Shown here: in pieces, positions 28,274 to 37,020 of the stretch
How the letters are laid out: every line of letters starts with the position of its first letter
Position numbering within the stretch: the first letter of the stretch is position 1
Assembly: GCA_035638575.1 (NCBI GenBank)
Contig: DASQZT010000132.1
Location: 62,001 to 126,000, forward strand
Direction: 5' to 3'
Source of the DNA: DASQZT01 sp035638575
GTDB taxonomy: Bacteria; Acidobacteriota; Terriglobia; Bryobacterales; Bryobacteraceae
Length of the DNA: 64,000 nt
The notes under the pieces: model-generated
Told to the model about the DNA's origin: nothing
Database searches by the model: none
What the model saw: only the letters and a program-made list of their open reading frames with translations
Position numbers and translations under genes: made by a program

Positions 28274-31102
28274 ATGCGGTTCGTACTGCTTGTGCTTGTG
28301 GCTGGGATATGCGCTCAGGCTCAGCCGGTCAAGCCCTATTTGCGGATTGAAACGGGGTCGCACACGGCGGCCGTATGGAGGATCGACCTTGATGCTGCCG
28401 AACGGTTTCTGGTCAGCGCATCTTCTGACAAAACTGCGCGAGTTTGGGATCTAGGCACTGGAAAACTACTGAAAATCCTGCGGCCGCCCATCGGCGATTT
28501 CCGGGACGGCATGCTTTACGCTGTCGCTATGTCTCCCGATGGAACAACCGTAGCGGTAGGAGGATTTATAGGTCCGGAGAACTCCGTAGACACTCCAATC
28601 TACATCTTCGATCGGGAAAGTGGAGCGCTCCGCAGAGCCATACACGGCCTCCCTGAGGTTGCTCACCATCTCGCGTATTCCAAGGACGGCCGTTACCTCG
28701 CCGTGGCGCTTCACGGGACCAACGGAATTCGTGTGTTCGCCACCGCCAACTATTCCGAGGTGACCCGCGACGCGACGTACGGCGACTCCCCTTATTGGAT
28801 CGAGTTTGACAACTCGGGCAGATTGCTAACGACAGGTGACGACGGTTTCGTCCGGCTGTACAGTTCTGATTTCCGCCTGCTGCACAAGGAGAAGCCGCGG
28901 AGCGGAAAGGGCCCAAGGTCGGCTCGCTTCTCGCCCGATGGGAAGCTGATCGTGGTTGGTTTCAACGACCTTGCGGCGCTCGATGTTCTCTCGGGACAGG
29001 ATCTGGGATTTCAATACAAGGTACAGACGCCGCCCGACGGCTATAATCTTGCGGCGGCATTGTGGTCGGCGGACGGAGGAACGCTTTGCGCAACCGGCCG
29101 GAGGAGTGGCGAAGTGGACAGCGTGCTCTGTTGGAGTGACGCTGGTAAAGGAAAGCAGCAGAGCTTCCCCGCGGCAGGCGACACTATCCTGGACATTCGT
29201 GCGCTTCGCGGCGGTGCCATCGCTTTTTGCTCATCCGACGGTACGGTTGGCGTTCTGGATCGAAATGGCATCGCGAAGTGGGGCACCCCGGATGAACTGG
29301 AGTACCGCGGCGAACCGGCGTTCCCCCGCCTCTCGCCGGACGGCAACGATATTGAACTCGCCTCGTCGTATTTCAACGGAATCACATCGTCGCACCACAA
29401 CATTGCTTTTTCCGTTTCAGGCCAGAGCCTGGAAACCGACGCCCAGCCAAAACCCTCACTGTTGTCTCCTACAACGAGTGGTCTTGCCATTAATGGATGG
29501 CGAAACGGTACTAATCCTACACTGGATGGCCACTCTATCGAGCTACAAGAGGGCGAGGAGGCACGAAGCCTGGCGATCTCATCGGGCAACGACGGTTTCG
29601 TCCTCGGGAGCGAGTTTTTCATTCGCAGGTTCGATCCGAGAGGTAAGCTGATCTGGAGCATTCCACTTCAGGGCGTGGGTTGGGGCGTGAACATCACTGC
29701 CGACAAGCGCTTCGTAGTTGCGACACTGGGTGACGGCACGGTGCGGTGGTACACGTTCGACAAAGGCGAAGAAGTGTTAGCGCTTTTCGTCGACCACAAT
29801 CTCCAGCGCTGGGTGGCTTGGAATCCGGATGGGTTCTTCACCTTCCACGGCGGCGGCGACGCTCTCATCGGCTATCACATGAACCGAGGGCCCGACCAGG
29901 CCGGCGAGTTCGTAAAGGTGGACCAGCTTCGCGAAACCTTCTACCGGCCCGACCTGGTAGCCGAGATCCTCAAGCCCGGCGGCGCGGAAGCCGTTCTCGC
30001 GGAACGCAATCGCATTGGCGATATTTCGGGGATCCTCTCCGGCGGGCTTCCTCCGGAAATCGAGCTGATCTCGCCCGCTCAGGCGACCGTCACCGGCGAA
30101 TATCTGCTCCAGTTCAAGATCAAGGAGATGGGCGGCGGCCGCGGGCGCGTCGTGTACCGCATCGACGGAGCTGAAATCACGGGCCGCGCCATCGACATCG
30201 CCGGCACGGGAGGCGACACCATCAACCGTTACATTCCCGTGGGGAACGGTGGCCATACCCTTGCCATCACGGCGTACAGCGCCAATGGCAAAATCGAGGG
30301 CCAGCCCAAGACGGTCCGGATCACCAGAAGCCTGCCGGCGCAGGGATCGAGTCTCTACCTGATTGCGGCCGGGATCTCGCACTATTCGGATAACTCGTTA
30401 TCCGAAGGCGTCAAATTCGCGGCTGCCGACGCGGACATGATCGCGGCGACGTTCAAAGGGCAGGAAGGCAAGGGGCTGTACAGCAGAGTGAATGCCGTCC
30501 CGCTTATCGACAGGCAAGCGACTATCAAGAACATTCAAGACGCGGTCGCTCAGGCGGCCAAGACGGTTCAACCGGGAGATACTTTCGTGCTGTATCTGGC
30601 CGGCCACGGCATGGCGGTCGAGGGCGAGTACTATTTCATTCCGTGGGAGGCCGAATACCCGAATCAAAAAGACCTGCTGGCCAAGAGCTTGAACCGGGAG
30701 GCGATCCAGGCGATGCTCAAGCAGATTCCGACCAATAAGAGCGCCCTGATCCTGGACACTTGCGGCGCCGGGGGATATCTGGAAAGCCGGGCGACGGCCA
30801 GCGAGAAGGCGGCCATCGAGAAAGTCGCTCTGATGTCCGGGCGCGCCGTGCTCGCCGCGTCCTACAGCGGCCAGATGGCCATGGACGGCTACCAGAATCA
30901 CGGTGTGTTCACTTATGCGCTGCTCGACGGCCTGCGGCAGGCGGAGGTCAACTCGCAAGGCGAAATACTGATCACCCGCCTGGCCGAGTTCGTGCAAAGC
31001 CAGGTGCCCAGGTTGACGGAACAAAAATGGGGCGTACGGCAGTTGCCCTTATCGAGAATCGACGGCGAGCCGTTTCCCATCGCGCGCAAGGCTGCCAACT
31101 GA
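28274..31102 (+). CDS. Exported WD40-caspase (peptidase C14) fusion protein
   Basis: A 942-residue protein. After a signal peptide (FVLLVLVAGICAQA) comes a WD40-like propeller of about 500 residues (IDLDAAERFLVSASSDKTARVWD is the clearest blade), a linker beta domain (about 600-690), and a C-terminal caspase/metacaspase domain of about 230 residues. The catalytic dyad is visible: H778 in YLAGHGMA and C830 in LDTCGAGG. Caspase-like proteases in bacteria act in signalling and immunity, though this one looks exported. The TIR-TPR gene follows after 3 bp. The first 1.6 kb of the gene is clearly lower in G+C than its end. Confidence 0.88.
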   Translation: MRFVLLVLVAGICAQAQPVKPYLRIETGSHTAAVWRIDLDAAERFLVSASSDKTARVWDLGTGKLLKILRPPIGDFRDGMLYAVAMSPDGTTVAVGGFIGPENSVDTPIYIFDRESGALRRAIHGLPEVAHHLAYSKDGRYLAVALHGTNGIRVFATANYSEVTRDATYGDSPYWIEFDNSGRLLTTGDDGFVRLYSSDFRLLHKEKPRSGKGPRSARFSPDGKLIVVGFNDLAALDVLSGQDLGFQYKVQTPPDGYNLAAALWSADGGTLCATGRRSGEVDSVLCWSDAGKGKQQSFPAAGDTILDIRALRGGAIAFCSSDGTVGVLDRNGIAKWGTPDELEYRGEPAFPRLSPDGNDIELASSYFNGITSSHHNIAFSVSGQSLETDAQPKPSLLSPTTSGLAINGWRNGTNPTLDGHSIELQEGEEARSLAISSGNDGFVLGSEFFIRRFDPRGKLIWSIPLQGVGWGVNITADKRFVVATLGDGTVRWYTFDKGEEVLALFVDHNLQRWVAWNPDGFFTFHGGGDALIGYHMNRGPDQAGEFVKVDQLRETFYRPDLVAEILKPGGAEAVLAERNRIGDISGILSGGLPPEIELISPAQATVTGEYLLQFKIKEMGGGRGRVVYRIDGAEITGRAIDIAGTGGDTINRYIPVGNGGHTLAITAYSANGKIEGQPKTVRITRSLPAQGSSLYLIAAGISHYSDNSLSEGVKFAAADADMIAATFKGQEGKGLYSRVNAVPLIDRQATIKNIQDAVAQAAKTVQPGDTFVLYLAGHGMAVEGEYYFIPWEAEYPNQKDLLAKSLNREAIQAMLKQIPTNKSALILDTCGAGGYLESRATASEKAAIEKVALMSGRAVLAASYSGQMAMDGYQNHGVFTYALLDGLRQAEVNSQGEILITRLAEFVQSQVPRLTEQKWGVRQLPLSRIDGEPFPIARKAAN

Positions 31103-31105
31103 ACG

Positions 31106-32602
31106 ATGGCCGAAGCACGCCCCGCTCCGCCGCTCCGCGTTTTTGTTTCTTATTCGCACCACGATGACAAGCTGTGCGAGAGGTTCCTCGTTTATCTCGG
31201 CCAGCTCGAGCGGCAGGGCCTGATCGAGCCGTGGGAGGACCGGAGCATCGTTGCCGGCGAGGATTGGGACCACGAAATCAACGAAAGCCTCGACGCCGCT
31301 CACGTCATCGTCCTGCTGGTCAGCGCGGATTTCCTTACCTCCGACTACTGTAACGACGTCGAGATGAAGCGCGCTCTGGACCGCCGCCACGAAAGCGGCG
31401 TGCGCGTGGTCCCGGTCATCCTCAAGCGCTGCGAGTGGCAGACATCGCCTTTGGGCAGCCTCCAGGCGCTGCCCAAAGGCGGTGTGCCGGTGGAGGATTG
31501 GAAAACCAACGACCGGGGATTCGACAATGTCGTGAAGGGTCTGCGCGGGTCGATCCGCGACCTGTGCGGTCACGCGCCGGTCGGCGTGCAGGTGGCGCAG
31601 ATGGCGGTCCGCCGTCACCCCTGGCGATGGGCGGCCGGCGCCCTGTCCGCGGCTTTGCTGCTCGCGCTGTACGGGATGTGGTCGAACGGCCAGCGCTATC
31701 TGAAACAGGGAACAGATCTGCTGAACGTTGGCCGATACGCCGATGCGCGCCCCGCACTCCAGTCGGCGAAAAGGTTCAATCCCCTCAGCGGCAAGGCCGG
31801 CTGCGGTCTGGATGCGGTCGAACTGGATGCGCTCCGATCCGACCGCGTGCGGTTCGAGCAGCGCTCGAGCGAGGCGAGCCGGGAACACCCGGGCTGCGCT
31901 TATCTGAAGGTGTTGACGGGAGACGAGAAATACCGGCTGGGGGATCGGAAAGGCGCTCTCGCCGAGTATGCGGAGGCAGTGAAGCGCGAGCCGAAACTCG
32001 CCGAGGCTTACTTCGATATGGGCCGGATCCTGGATCTGGAGGACGATCGCGACTCGGCTTTAAAGGAATACGAGAAAGCCGTGCAGCTCTCGTCCGAGAC
32101 GCCGCGCTACAGCCACAACCTCGGGGATCTCTATTTTCGCCACGAAGAATACGACAAGGCACTCGAAGCGTACGGCCGGTTGACCCAGTTCCCGCTCGCG
32201 GCAATCGAGGCCGCCAAGATTTACCGTTTGCAGGGCAAACTCGAGAATGCCCGCGGCCGCGAGGAGGACGCGGTCCGCTGGCTGAAAGACCCGGTGGTCA
32301 AGAGCGCCGAGGAACAGAACGCCTGGGCCTTCGATGTCAGCCCCATTCAGCAGGTGCAGTTGCGCCTCTTCGATGAAAAGCAGTGCTACGCAGACCTGGA
32401 ATTGGCGGTAACCACACTGCTCCAGGGCGACGATAACGAAGCGGCCGGCGCGATGCCGGCCGCATTCACGAAGTGCCGTTCCCGGCAACCGGAGCTGAAG
32501 GACATTCTCAAATGGGAGTTGCGCACATTGGACAATCAGTCACCGGCGCTCGCGCCGCGCTCGGAGGCGATTGTCCAGCGGTACCTGAAGTCCGGCTCGT
32601 GA
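31106..32602 (+). CDS. Membrane-anchored TIR-domain protein with TPR repeats
   Basis: A 498-residue protein: TIR domain at about residues 9-155 (LRVFVSYSHHDDK; LVSADFLTSDYCNDVEM), one membrane helix at about 174-192 (WAAGALSAALLLALYGMW), then a TPR region (AEYAEAVKREPKLAEAYFDMGRILDLEDD, TPRYSHNLGDLYFRHEEYDKALEAY). E86 lies where NADase-active TIR domains carry their catalytic glutamate, so NAD cleavage or signal synthesis is possible; a purely scaffolding role is also possible. The layout puts TIR in the cytoplasm and TPRs outside. Three base pairs after the caspase gene, so one operon. The G+C is similar to the rest of the genome. Confidence 0.88.
   Translation: MAEARPAPPLRVFVSYSHHDDKLCERFLVYLGQLERQGLIEPWEDRSIVAGEDWDHEINESLDAAHVIVLLVSADFLTSDYCNDVEMKRALDRRHESGVRVVPVILKRCEWQTSPLGSLQALPKGGVPVEDWKTNDRGFDNVVKGLRGSIRDLCGHAPVGVQVAQMAVRRHPWRWAAGALSAALLLALYGMWSNGQRYLKQGTDLLNVGRYADARPALQSAKRFNPLSGKAGCGLDAVELDALRSDRVRFEQRSSEASREHPGCAYLKVLTGDEKYRLGDRKGALAEYAEAVKREPKLAEAYFDMGRILDLEDDRDSALKEYEKAVQLSSETPRYSHNLGDLYFRHEEYDKALEAYGRLTQFPLAAIEAAKIYRLQGKLENARGREEDAVRWLKDPVVKSAEEQNAWAFDVSPIQQVQLRLFDEKQCYADLELAVTTLLQGDDNEAAGAMPAAFTKCRSRQPELKDILKWELRTLDNQSPALAPRSEAIVQRYLKSGS
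31447..31480 (+). repeat. Perfect 13-bp inverted repeat inside the TIR gene
   Basis: GCCTTTGGGCAGC (31447-31459) and its exact complement (31468-31480) flank 8 bp. It encodes the PLGSLQALPKG segment of the TIR domain and would fold as a strong mRNA hairpin. Confidence 0.8.
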
Positions 32603-32615
32603 CCGGCCTCGCCCG

Positions 32616-34085
32616 CTATCGCGCTTCCGGCGACCTCGCCTCGGTAATCCCCAAATCGGTGATCACCTTGGGATTGGTCTCGTCCATCGCCAGCAGGTTG
32701 TGGCAGGCGGCGCAATCCTGGGTGATCGATTTGCCGTCCTTGGCGTTGTGGCCGCCGTCGTGGCACCGGAAACAGCCGGGATAATCGGTGTGCCCGATGT
32801 TCAGAGGGTACTTGCCCCAGGTGACGTTCATGTCGGGGAAGATGTTGCGGTTGTAAATCGCCAGCACCTGCCGGGCCGATGCGGTGATCTCCGGCTGGCG
32901 TTGGGCCCACAACGCCCGATAGCTGTCCTGGTAGTATTTGGCAAAGGCCGCCGGTATCTTCTGCGCGGCATCGTCGCGCGAAGCGTAGGTGGCCTTCAGA
33001 AGCTCCACCGCCTTCTTTTTCGCAAACGGCAGCGAGGCGGAAATCAGGCCCGAGTTCATTTCGCGATCCACCGCACGATCCGGCAGGTCGTAGGTATGGG
33101 ACGGGCGGTTGTGGCAATCCATGCAGTCCATCTCGCGCATGGCCAGGCCCGCGCCATCCGGTTTGGCGTCGGCCGTGGCGTACACCGTCTTCTGGCCGTT
33201 GACCGAGTATTCCACCCAGGGAATGGTCTGCCGCGCCTCGTCGGAATGGCCGTAGCGGATCAAGATCCGGGAGTTCGGTCCTCCCAGGTGCGTGCCGTGA
33301 ATCCCGATGCCGTTGTTGCCGCCCCCGATTTTGATCAGCAGGACGGTCTTGGTGAGCGAGTTCTTCTCATCGTCGGCGTACTTGGGGATCACCTTGATGC
33401 GGTCTTCCCCATACTTCTGCGGCCAGTGGCAGGCTTCGCAGGTTTCGGCCGCGGGACGAAGGTTGTGAACGGGCGTCGGAATAGGGCGGGGATAGGTATT
33501 GAAGACCACCGCGAACACCTGTCCGACACCGGAGAGCTTGCTCCGCACGAACCAGCCGGCGCCCGGCCCGATGTGGCACCGCACGCACTCGACCTTGGAA
33601 TGCGGCGAGTTCTGGTAGGCGGTGAATTCGGGCTGCATCACGGTGTGGCAGGTCTGGCCGCAGAACGTGACCGAGTCCATGTAGTTCACCGCGGAGTAGC
33701 TGAGCTGGCTGGCGATCATGATGTTCACCACCGTGGTGGCGCCGATGAAGTACACCAGCCTGCGCAATTCCGGGTTCGCCCAGGTCAGCACCGGGAAATC
33801 CGGCGGGTAGATGCCGGCCCGGCCCTCGCGCCTGCGCTTGAGCCACATACCCAGCGGGACCAGGACGAGGCCGCCGAAGAAAGGGCCCGGGAGGGTCAGG
33901 AAGGCGAGGATGCCGACGTAAGGATTGGCGGTCTCCCCTTTCAACGTAACCGGCAGCAGGAACAGCCAGAATACCGTCGCCGTGGTGACGATCACCACGC
34001 CTGCCATGCTGATCCAGTTGTTACAGAGATGAACCACCGGGGACAGCCAGCCCCGGCGCTTGCGATCGGAGTTTTCAGGTGTCAT
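32616..34085 (-). CDS. Six-haem NapC/NirT-type membrane cytochrome c
   Basis: A 489-residue membrane cytochrome. Two to three N-terminal helices precede the haem domain. Haem-binding motifs in order: CGQTCH (C-x3-C-H), CVRCH, CEACH, CMDCH, CFRCH and CAACH. The first motif sits in the segment FCGQTCHTVMQPEFTAYQNSPHS, diagnostic of NapC/NirT quinol dehydrogenases. Such proteins take electrons from menaquinol and pass them to periplasmic or outer-surface cytochromes. Last gene of the minus-strand electron-transfer operon, 7 bp after the c/b fusion gene; it ends convergently near the TIR gene. Confidence 0.92.
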   Translation of the reverse strand: MTPENSDRKRRGWLSPVVHLCNNWISMAGVVIVTTATVFWLFLLPVTLKGETANPYVGILAFLTLPGPFFGGLVLVPLGMWLKRRREGRAGIYPPDFPVLTWANPELRRLVYFIGATTVVNIMIASQLSYSAVNYMDSVTFCGQTCHTVMQPEFTAYQNSPHSKVECVRCHIGPGAGWFVRSKLSGVGQVFAVVFNTYPRPIPTPVHNLRPAAETCEACHWPQKYGEDRIKVIPKYADDEKNSLTKTVLLIKIGGGNNGIGIHGTHLGGPNSRILIRYGHSDEARQTIPWVEYSVNGQKTVYATADAKPDGAGLAMREMDCMDCHNRPSHTYDLPDRAVDREMNSGLISASLPFAKKKAVELLKATYASRDDAAQKIPAAFAKYYQDSYRALWAQRQPEITASARQVLAIYNRNIFPDMNVTWGKYPLNIGHTDYPGCFRCHDGGHNAKDGKSITQDCAACHNLLAMDETNPKVITDLGITEARSPEAR

Positions 34086-34092
34086 TCGTTAG

Positions 34093-35778
34093 TCAGTCTC
34101 CCGTTGCCCTGGCCTTCTGGGGCCGGTGCTCCTTTGTCGAGGGCTCCGGCTTCTTTACACTATGACCGGTCCAGAAGGCAGTATTCAACGGGTAGACGTC
34201 GGGGTCGAATATGCTGGAGTAGAAGTGCCACACGATAATCGCCAGAGTGGCCAGCAGGGCTTCGTAGAAATGGACCGACGTGGCGAGGTCGAGCCAGGTC
34301 TTCGACAGGAGCCTGAGCGCCAGGCTGTCGGCCCAGAGGAGCACCCCCGAAGCGATCATGACGATGGCGCCCCAGACCACGGCCCAGTACTCGACCTTTT
34401 CGATATAGCTGTGGGCGGAGCGTTCCGGCGGCTGGTCGCCCAGGCCGAGATTGTAGGCGAAATTGGAAAGGGCCTCGCGCGCGTCGTTGACTTTCGGCAT
34501 CATCTCCGTCCAGTGGTGGCGCAGCTTGCGGCTGGCGATGAGGGAGATCAGGTGGGTGAGGGTCACCGCCATGAAGACGGCAGCCGCGACGCGATGGATC
34601 AGACTCCGCATCGAATGCGTGCCCTCCATCAGGAGAAGCGGCCGCGCCCAGGCCTGGTCCGGGTATTTCAGGGCAAAGCCGGTCCAGACGAGCGTGAAGA
34701 ACGAGATCACCAGCACGGCGTGTTGCACCCGCTCGAAGGGGAGCATGCGAATTTCGGTGTCCCGGCGGGCGGGGACAGGGCGGGCCATTGTTCCGCCGAA
34801 GCGCAGGCGGATGAGTTTCCGGACCCAGTCGCCGCCGTTGTGAAGCAGCATCAGCCCTATGGTCACGGGAATCACGAGCAGATAGAATTCCCGCACCCAG
34901 CGGAGGGCGGCAGGCTCGGCCTTGCCTTCGGCGATATGCACCTGGCTGATGGCGAACCGTGTGCCGGCGCCCGAGTGGCACTTGCCGCAGGTGGCGGGCA
35001 GGTTCTTGGGGTTGATGGTGGACTTCGGGTCCGAGGAGGGCAGAATGTTGTGGACTCCGTGGCAGCTAGCGCAATTCGCCACGGTTTGCGAGCCTTCCTT
35101 GGCGGCCAGGCCGTGGAACGATGAATCGAAGCTGACCAGGCGGTCGGTGGGCAGTCCGAACTTGCGGGTGAGCCGCACGTCGCCGTGGCAATTCCCGCAC
35201 GTATCCCGGATCTGGGCCGCGTTCACCGGCGAGTTTTTGCTGGTGTGCTTGATGATATTGTGCTCGCCGTGGCAATCGGTGCACAGCGGCGCCTGGGTGA
35301 CGCCGCGCGCCAGCGCCTGGCCGTGCACGCTCTTGCGGTACTGCTCCACCACGTCGGTATGGCACATGCCGCAGGTGTCCGGAACGGCGGTGCGAAACGC
35401 CTCGGACTTGGGCGGCAGCAACTCGTGCGCGCTACCGTGGCACAGGGCGCAATCGGGCGCGCCTTCATTGCCATTCTTCCGCGCCTGGCCGTGGACACCG
35501 TTGGCATAGTCCCCCGCCTGGTCCTGGTGGCAGGTGATGCACGCGGGCTTGGGGATATTGGCTGGATGGGGATATTTTTCGTGGGACTCGTGGCAGGTAT
35601 CGCAGGTCAGCCCCGTATGAGCGCTTTTTTCGAGTTTCTGCCCTTGATCGTGGCAGGACGAGCATTCCACGGGCGGCGCTGCATCGGCCGCCTGGAGACT
35701 AGCGCCGACGGCCCCGAGAATCAGGCCAAGGAGGGCAGAACCGAGCCGCAGAATGATGCTGGAATATGCCCGGTTCAT
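34093..35778 (-). CDS. Nine-haem cytochrome c fused to a cytochrome b561-like membrane domain (CbcL-like)
   Basis: A 561-residue fusion. After a signal peptide, nine C-x2-C-H motifs are seen in order: CSSCH, CDTCH, CITCH, CALCH, CGMCH, CTDCH, CGNCH, CASCH, CGKCH (residues about 38-270). The second half has four to five membrane helices with His residues suited to b haem (HAVLVISFFTLVWTGFALKY, HRVAAAVFMAVTLTHL, HFYEALLATLAIIVWHFY), like formate-dehydrogenase gamma/HydC subunits. The same architecture as Geobacter CbcL, a quinol-to-cytochrome electron carrier. It lies 7 bp before the NapC/NirT gene. Confidence 0.92.
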   Translation of the reverse strand: MNRAYSSIILRLGSALLGLILGAVGASLQAADAAPPVECSSCHDQGQKLEKSAHTGLTCDTCHESHEKYPHPANIPKPACITCHQDQAGDYANGVHGQARKNGNEGAPDCALCHGSAHELLPPKSEAFRTAVPDTCGMCHTDVVEQYRKSVHGQALARGVTQAPLCTDCHGEHNIIKHTSKNSPVNAAQIRDTCGNCHGDVRLTRKFGLPTDRLVSFDSSFHGLAAKEGSQTVANCASCHGVHNILPSSDPKSTINPKNLPATCGKCHSGAGTRFAISQVHIAEGKAEPAALRWVREFYLLVIPVTIGLMLLHNGGDWVRKLIRLRFGGTMARPVPARRDTEIRMLPFERVQHAVLVISFFTLVWTGFALKYPDQAWARPLLLMEGTHSMRSLIHRVAAAVFMAVTLTHLISLIASRKLRHHWTEMMPKVNDAREALSNFAYNLGLGDQPPERSAHSYIEKVEYWAVVWGAIVMIASGVLLWADSLALRLLSKTWLDLATSVHFYEALLATLAIIVWHFYSSIFDPDVYPLNTAFWTGHSVKKPEPSTKEHRPQKARATGD

Positions 35779-35793
35779 GTTTTATGCTTCCGG

Positions 35794-36075
35794 TTACATT
35801 CCTGGGACGCTGTTTGAATTCACCCAGAACTGATAGAGGTACACTCCTCCAACGATCAGCCCCAGAACCACCGCGATCACCGTAGTCAGCTTGCCCCATT
35901 TGTCGATCTTTTCGAGCTTGGTGGCCACGGTGGTCTGTTCGGCAATGGTGCCGTGCTGCAAGTGCAGAGAGTCATCTTCTTTCCTGGCGACGGCCTGTCG
36001 CCACGCAAACAGCGCGGCCACCACCGCCAGAAGCAGGACGTCGATTCCGAAAAACGGCGTTAGATTAATGTTCAT
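35794..36075 (-). CDS. Small two-helix membrane protein of the electron-transfer operon
   Basis: A 93-residue protein with two membrane helices (IDVLLLAVVAALFAW and LTTVIAVVLGLIVGGVYLYQFW) joined by a charged cytoplasmic or periplasmic stretch. No Cys, no haem motif. GGAAGGTGA precedes the ATG. It sits 15 bp before the nine-haem fusion gene, so it is probably an assembly or anchoring partner. Function unknown. Confidence 0.75.
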   Translation of the reverse strand: MNINLTPFFGIDVLLLAVVAALFAWRQAVARKEDDSLHLQHGTIAEQTTVATKLEKIDKWGKLTTVIAVVLGLIVGGVYLYQFWVNSNSVPGM

Positions 36076-36096
36076 AAGTCACCTTCCAGGTAAGCT

Positions 36097-36495
36097 TCAC
36101 AATCGGATTTCCGGCCTGATGCGGACAGTCGCTCCGGCGCCCAGGCCGACGTTCTTTCTGTCGAAGTTCCTTCCCGTGGCCTCCTCGATGGCGTCCACCA
36201 CCGGAATCAGGTAGGCATCCAGCGCGCAGTTCACCTGCTGCCGCGTCTCGCAGGAGCCATCGGCGGCCTGGCCTTCGCAAACCGAGCAGACCTGCCGGCG
36301 GATCGCATCGATGTACTGTTGGATGTCGTCGCTCTGAACCGACTGGATGGCGCGGGCCACCTCCGGAAAAAGCCGGAACAGCGCGCAGGAAGAAGGTTCC
36401 TCCAGACCGCACTGCCCGTCGATGGTGCGTTCGGTACATACGCTGCAGATCCGGTTTCGGACAATAACCTCTAATTCTGCCAAAGAGCGTTCCAC
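36097..36495 (-). CDS. Protein with two identical four-Cys motifs
   Basis: A 132-residue cytoplasmic protein (no signal peptide) containing a duplicated motif C-x2-C-x8-C-x7-C: C17, C20, C29, C37 and C70, C73, C82, C90, each followed by AL and a hydrophobic helix. Each set could hold an iron-sulfur cluster or zinc. The GTG start is chosen because GGGAGG lies 9 nt before it; an ATG at 36540 gives 15 more residues but has no such signal. Between the receiver-like gene and the small membrane gene in the operon. Family not recognised. Confidence 0.7.
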   Translation of the reverse strand: MERSLAELEVIVRNRICSVCTERTIDGQCGLEEPSSCALFRLFPEVARAIQSVQSDDIQQYIDAIRRQVCSVCEGQAADGSCETRQQVNCALDAYLIPVVDAIEEATGRNFDRKNVGLGAGATVRIRPEIRL

Positions 36496-36557
36496 GTTCT
36501 TTTCCCTCCCGGACTCAAGGTAGTGCACGTGGAAGACCATGTCTGCGCCTGTCTAAA

Positions 36558-36995
36558 CTATTGGATTTTGCAACGCTTAACAGCAGAACCCCGGCTTTGT
36601 GGGGGTATTGGCGCAGTGACGGGACTCGAACTGGGGCAAATTCCGCTCGGAGCAGGGCCTTCGCGAGACTTCGCGGCGCGCAGGGCGGCGGCCATGATCG
36701 CGAGCAGAACGGTATTGGTGGGATCCTCCTGGGATACCACGGAAACGATCCCCGCCTCCCAGGCCTGGGCCAGTGACTGGGGGTCCTTGCGGGTGATGAG
36801 CACCACCCGCTGCGGATTGGATAGGGGGAGGGGCAGCCGATCGAAAGCCGACTCATCCAGAACCAGCACGCAATGTAGCGAGAGGTCCGGGCGATCGACG
36901 GTTTCGACATGCCACGCGCAACTTCGGGCCAGGGCCTCCCGAAGCGCGGCTGCATAGACGCAGTCGGCAATGGAAAGCTGAACCGTTTGGATCAT
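36558..36995 (-). CDS. Receiver-like (degenerate REC) protein
   Basis: A 145-residue protein whose first 115 residues look like a receiver fold: VLVLDESAF with D47 at the phosphoacceptor-like place, VVLITRKDPQSLAQAWEAGIVSVVSQEDP, then an amphipathic helix. The acidic pair normally near the N-terminus is not present (only D11), so phosphorylation is doubtful. The C-terminal 30 residues are Ser/Pro-rich and unlike a receiver. GGGGAG precedes the ATG. Second gene of the operon; may link it to signal input. Confidence 0.55.
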   Translation of the reverse strand: MIQTVQLSIADCVYAAALREALARSCAWHVETVDRPDLSLHCVLVLDESAFDRLPLPLSNPQRVVLITRKDPQSLAQAWEAGIVSVVSQEDPTNTVLLAIMAAALRAAKSREGPAPSGICPSSSPVTAPIPPQSRGSAVKRCKIQ

Positions 36996-37020
36996 GGACG
37001 ACTCCCCACCCTTCCGGCAA

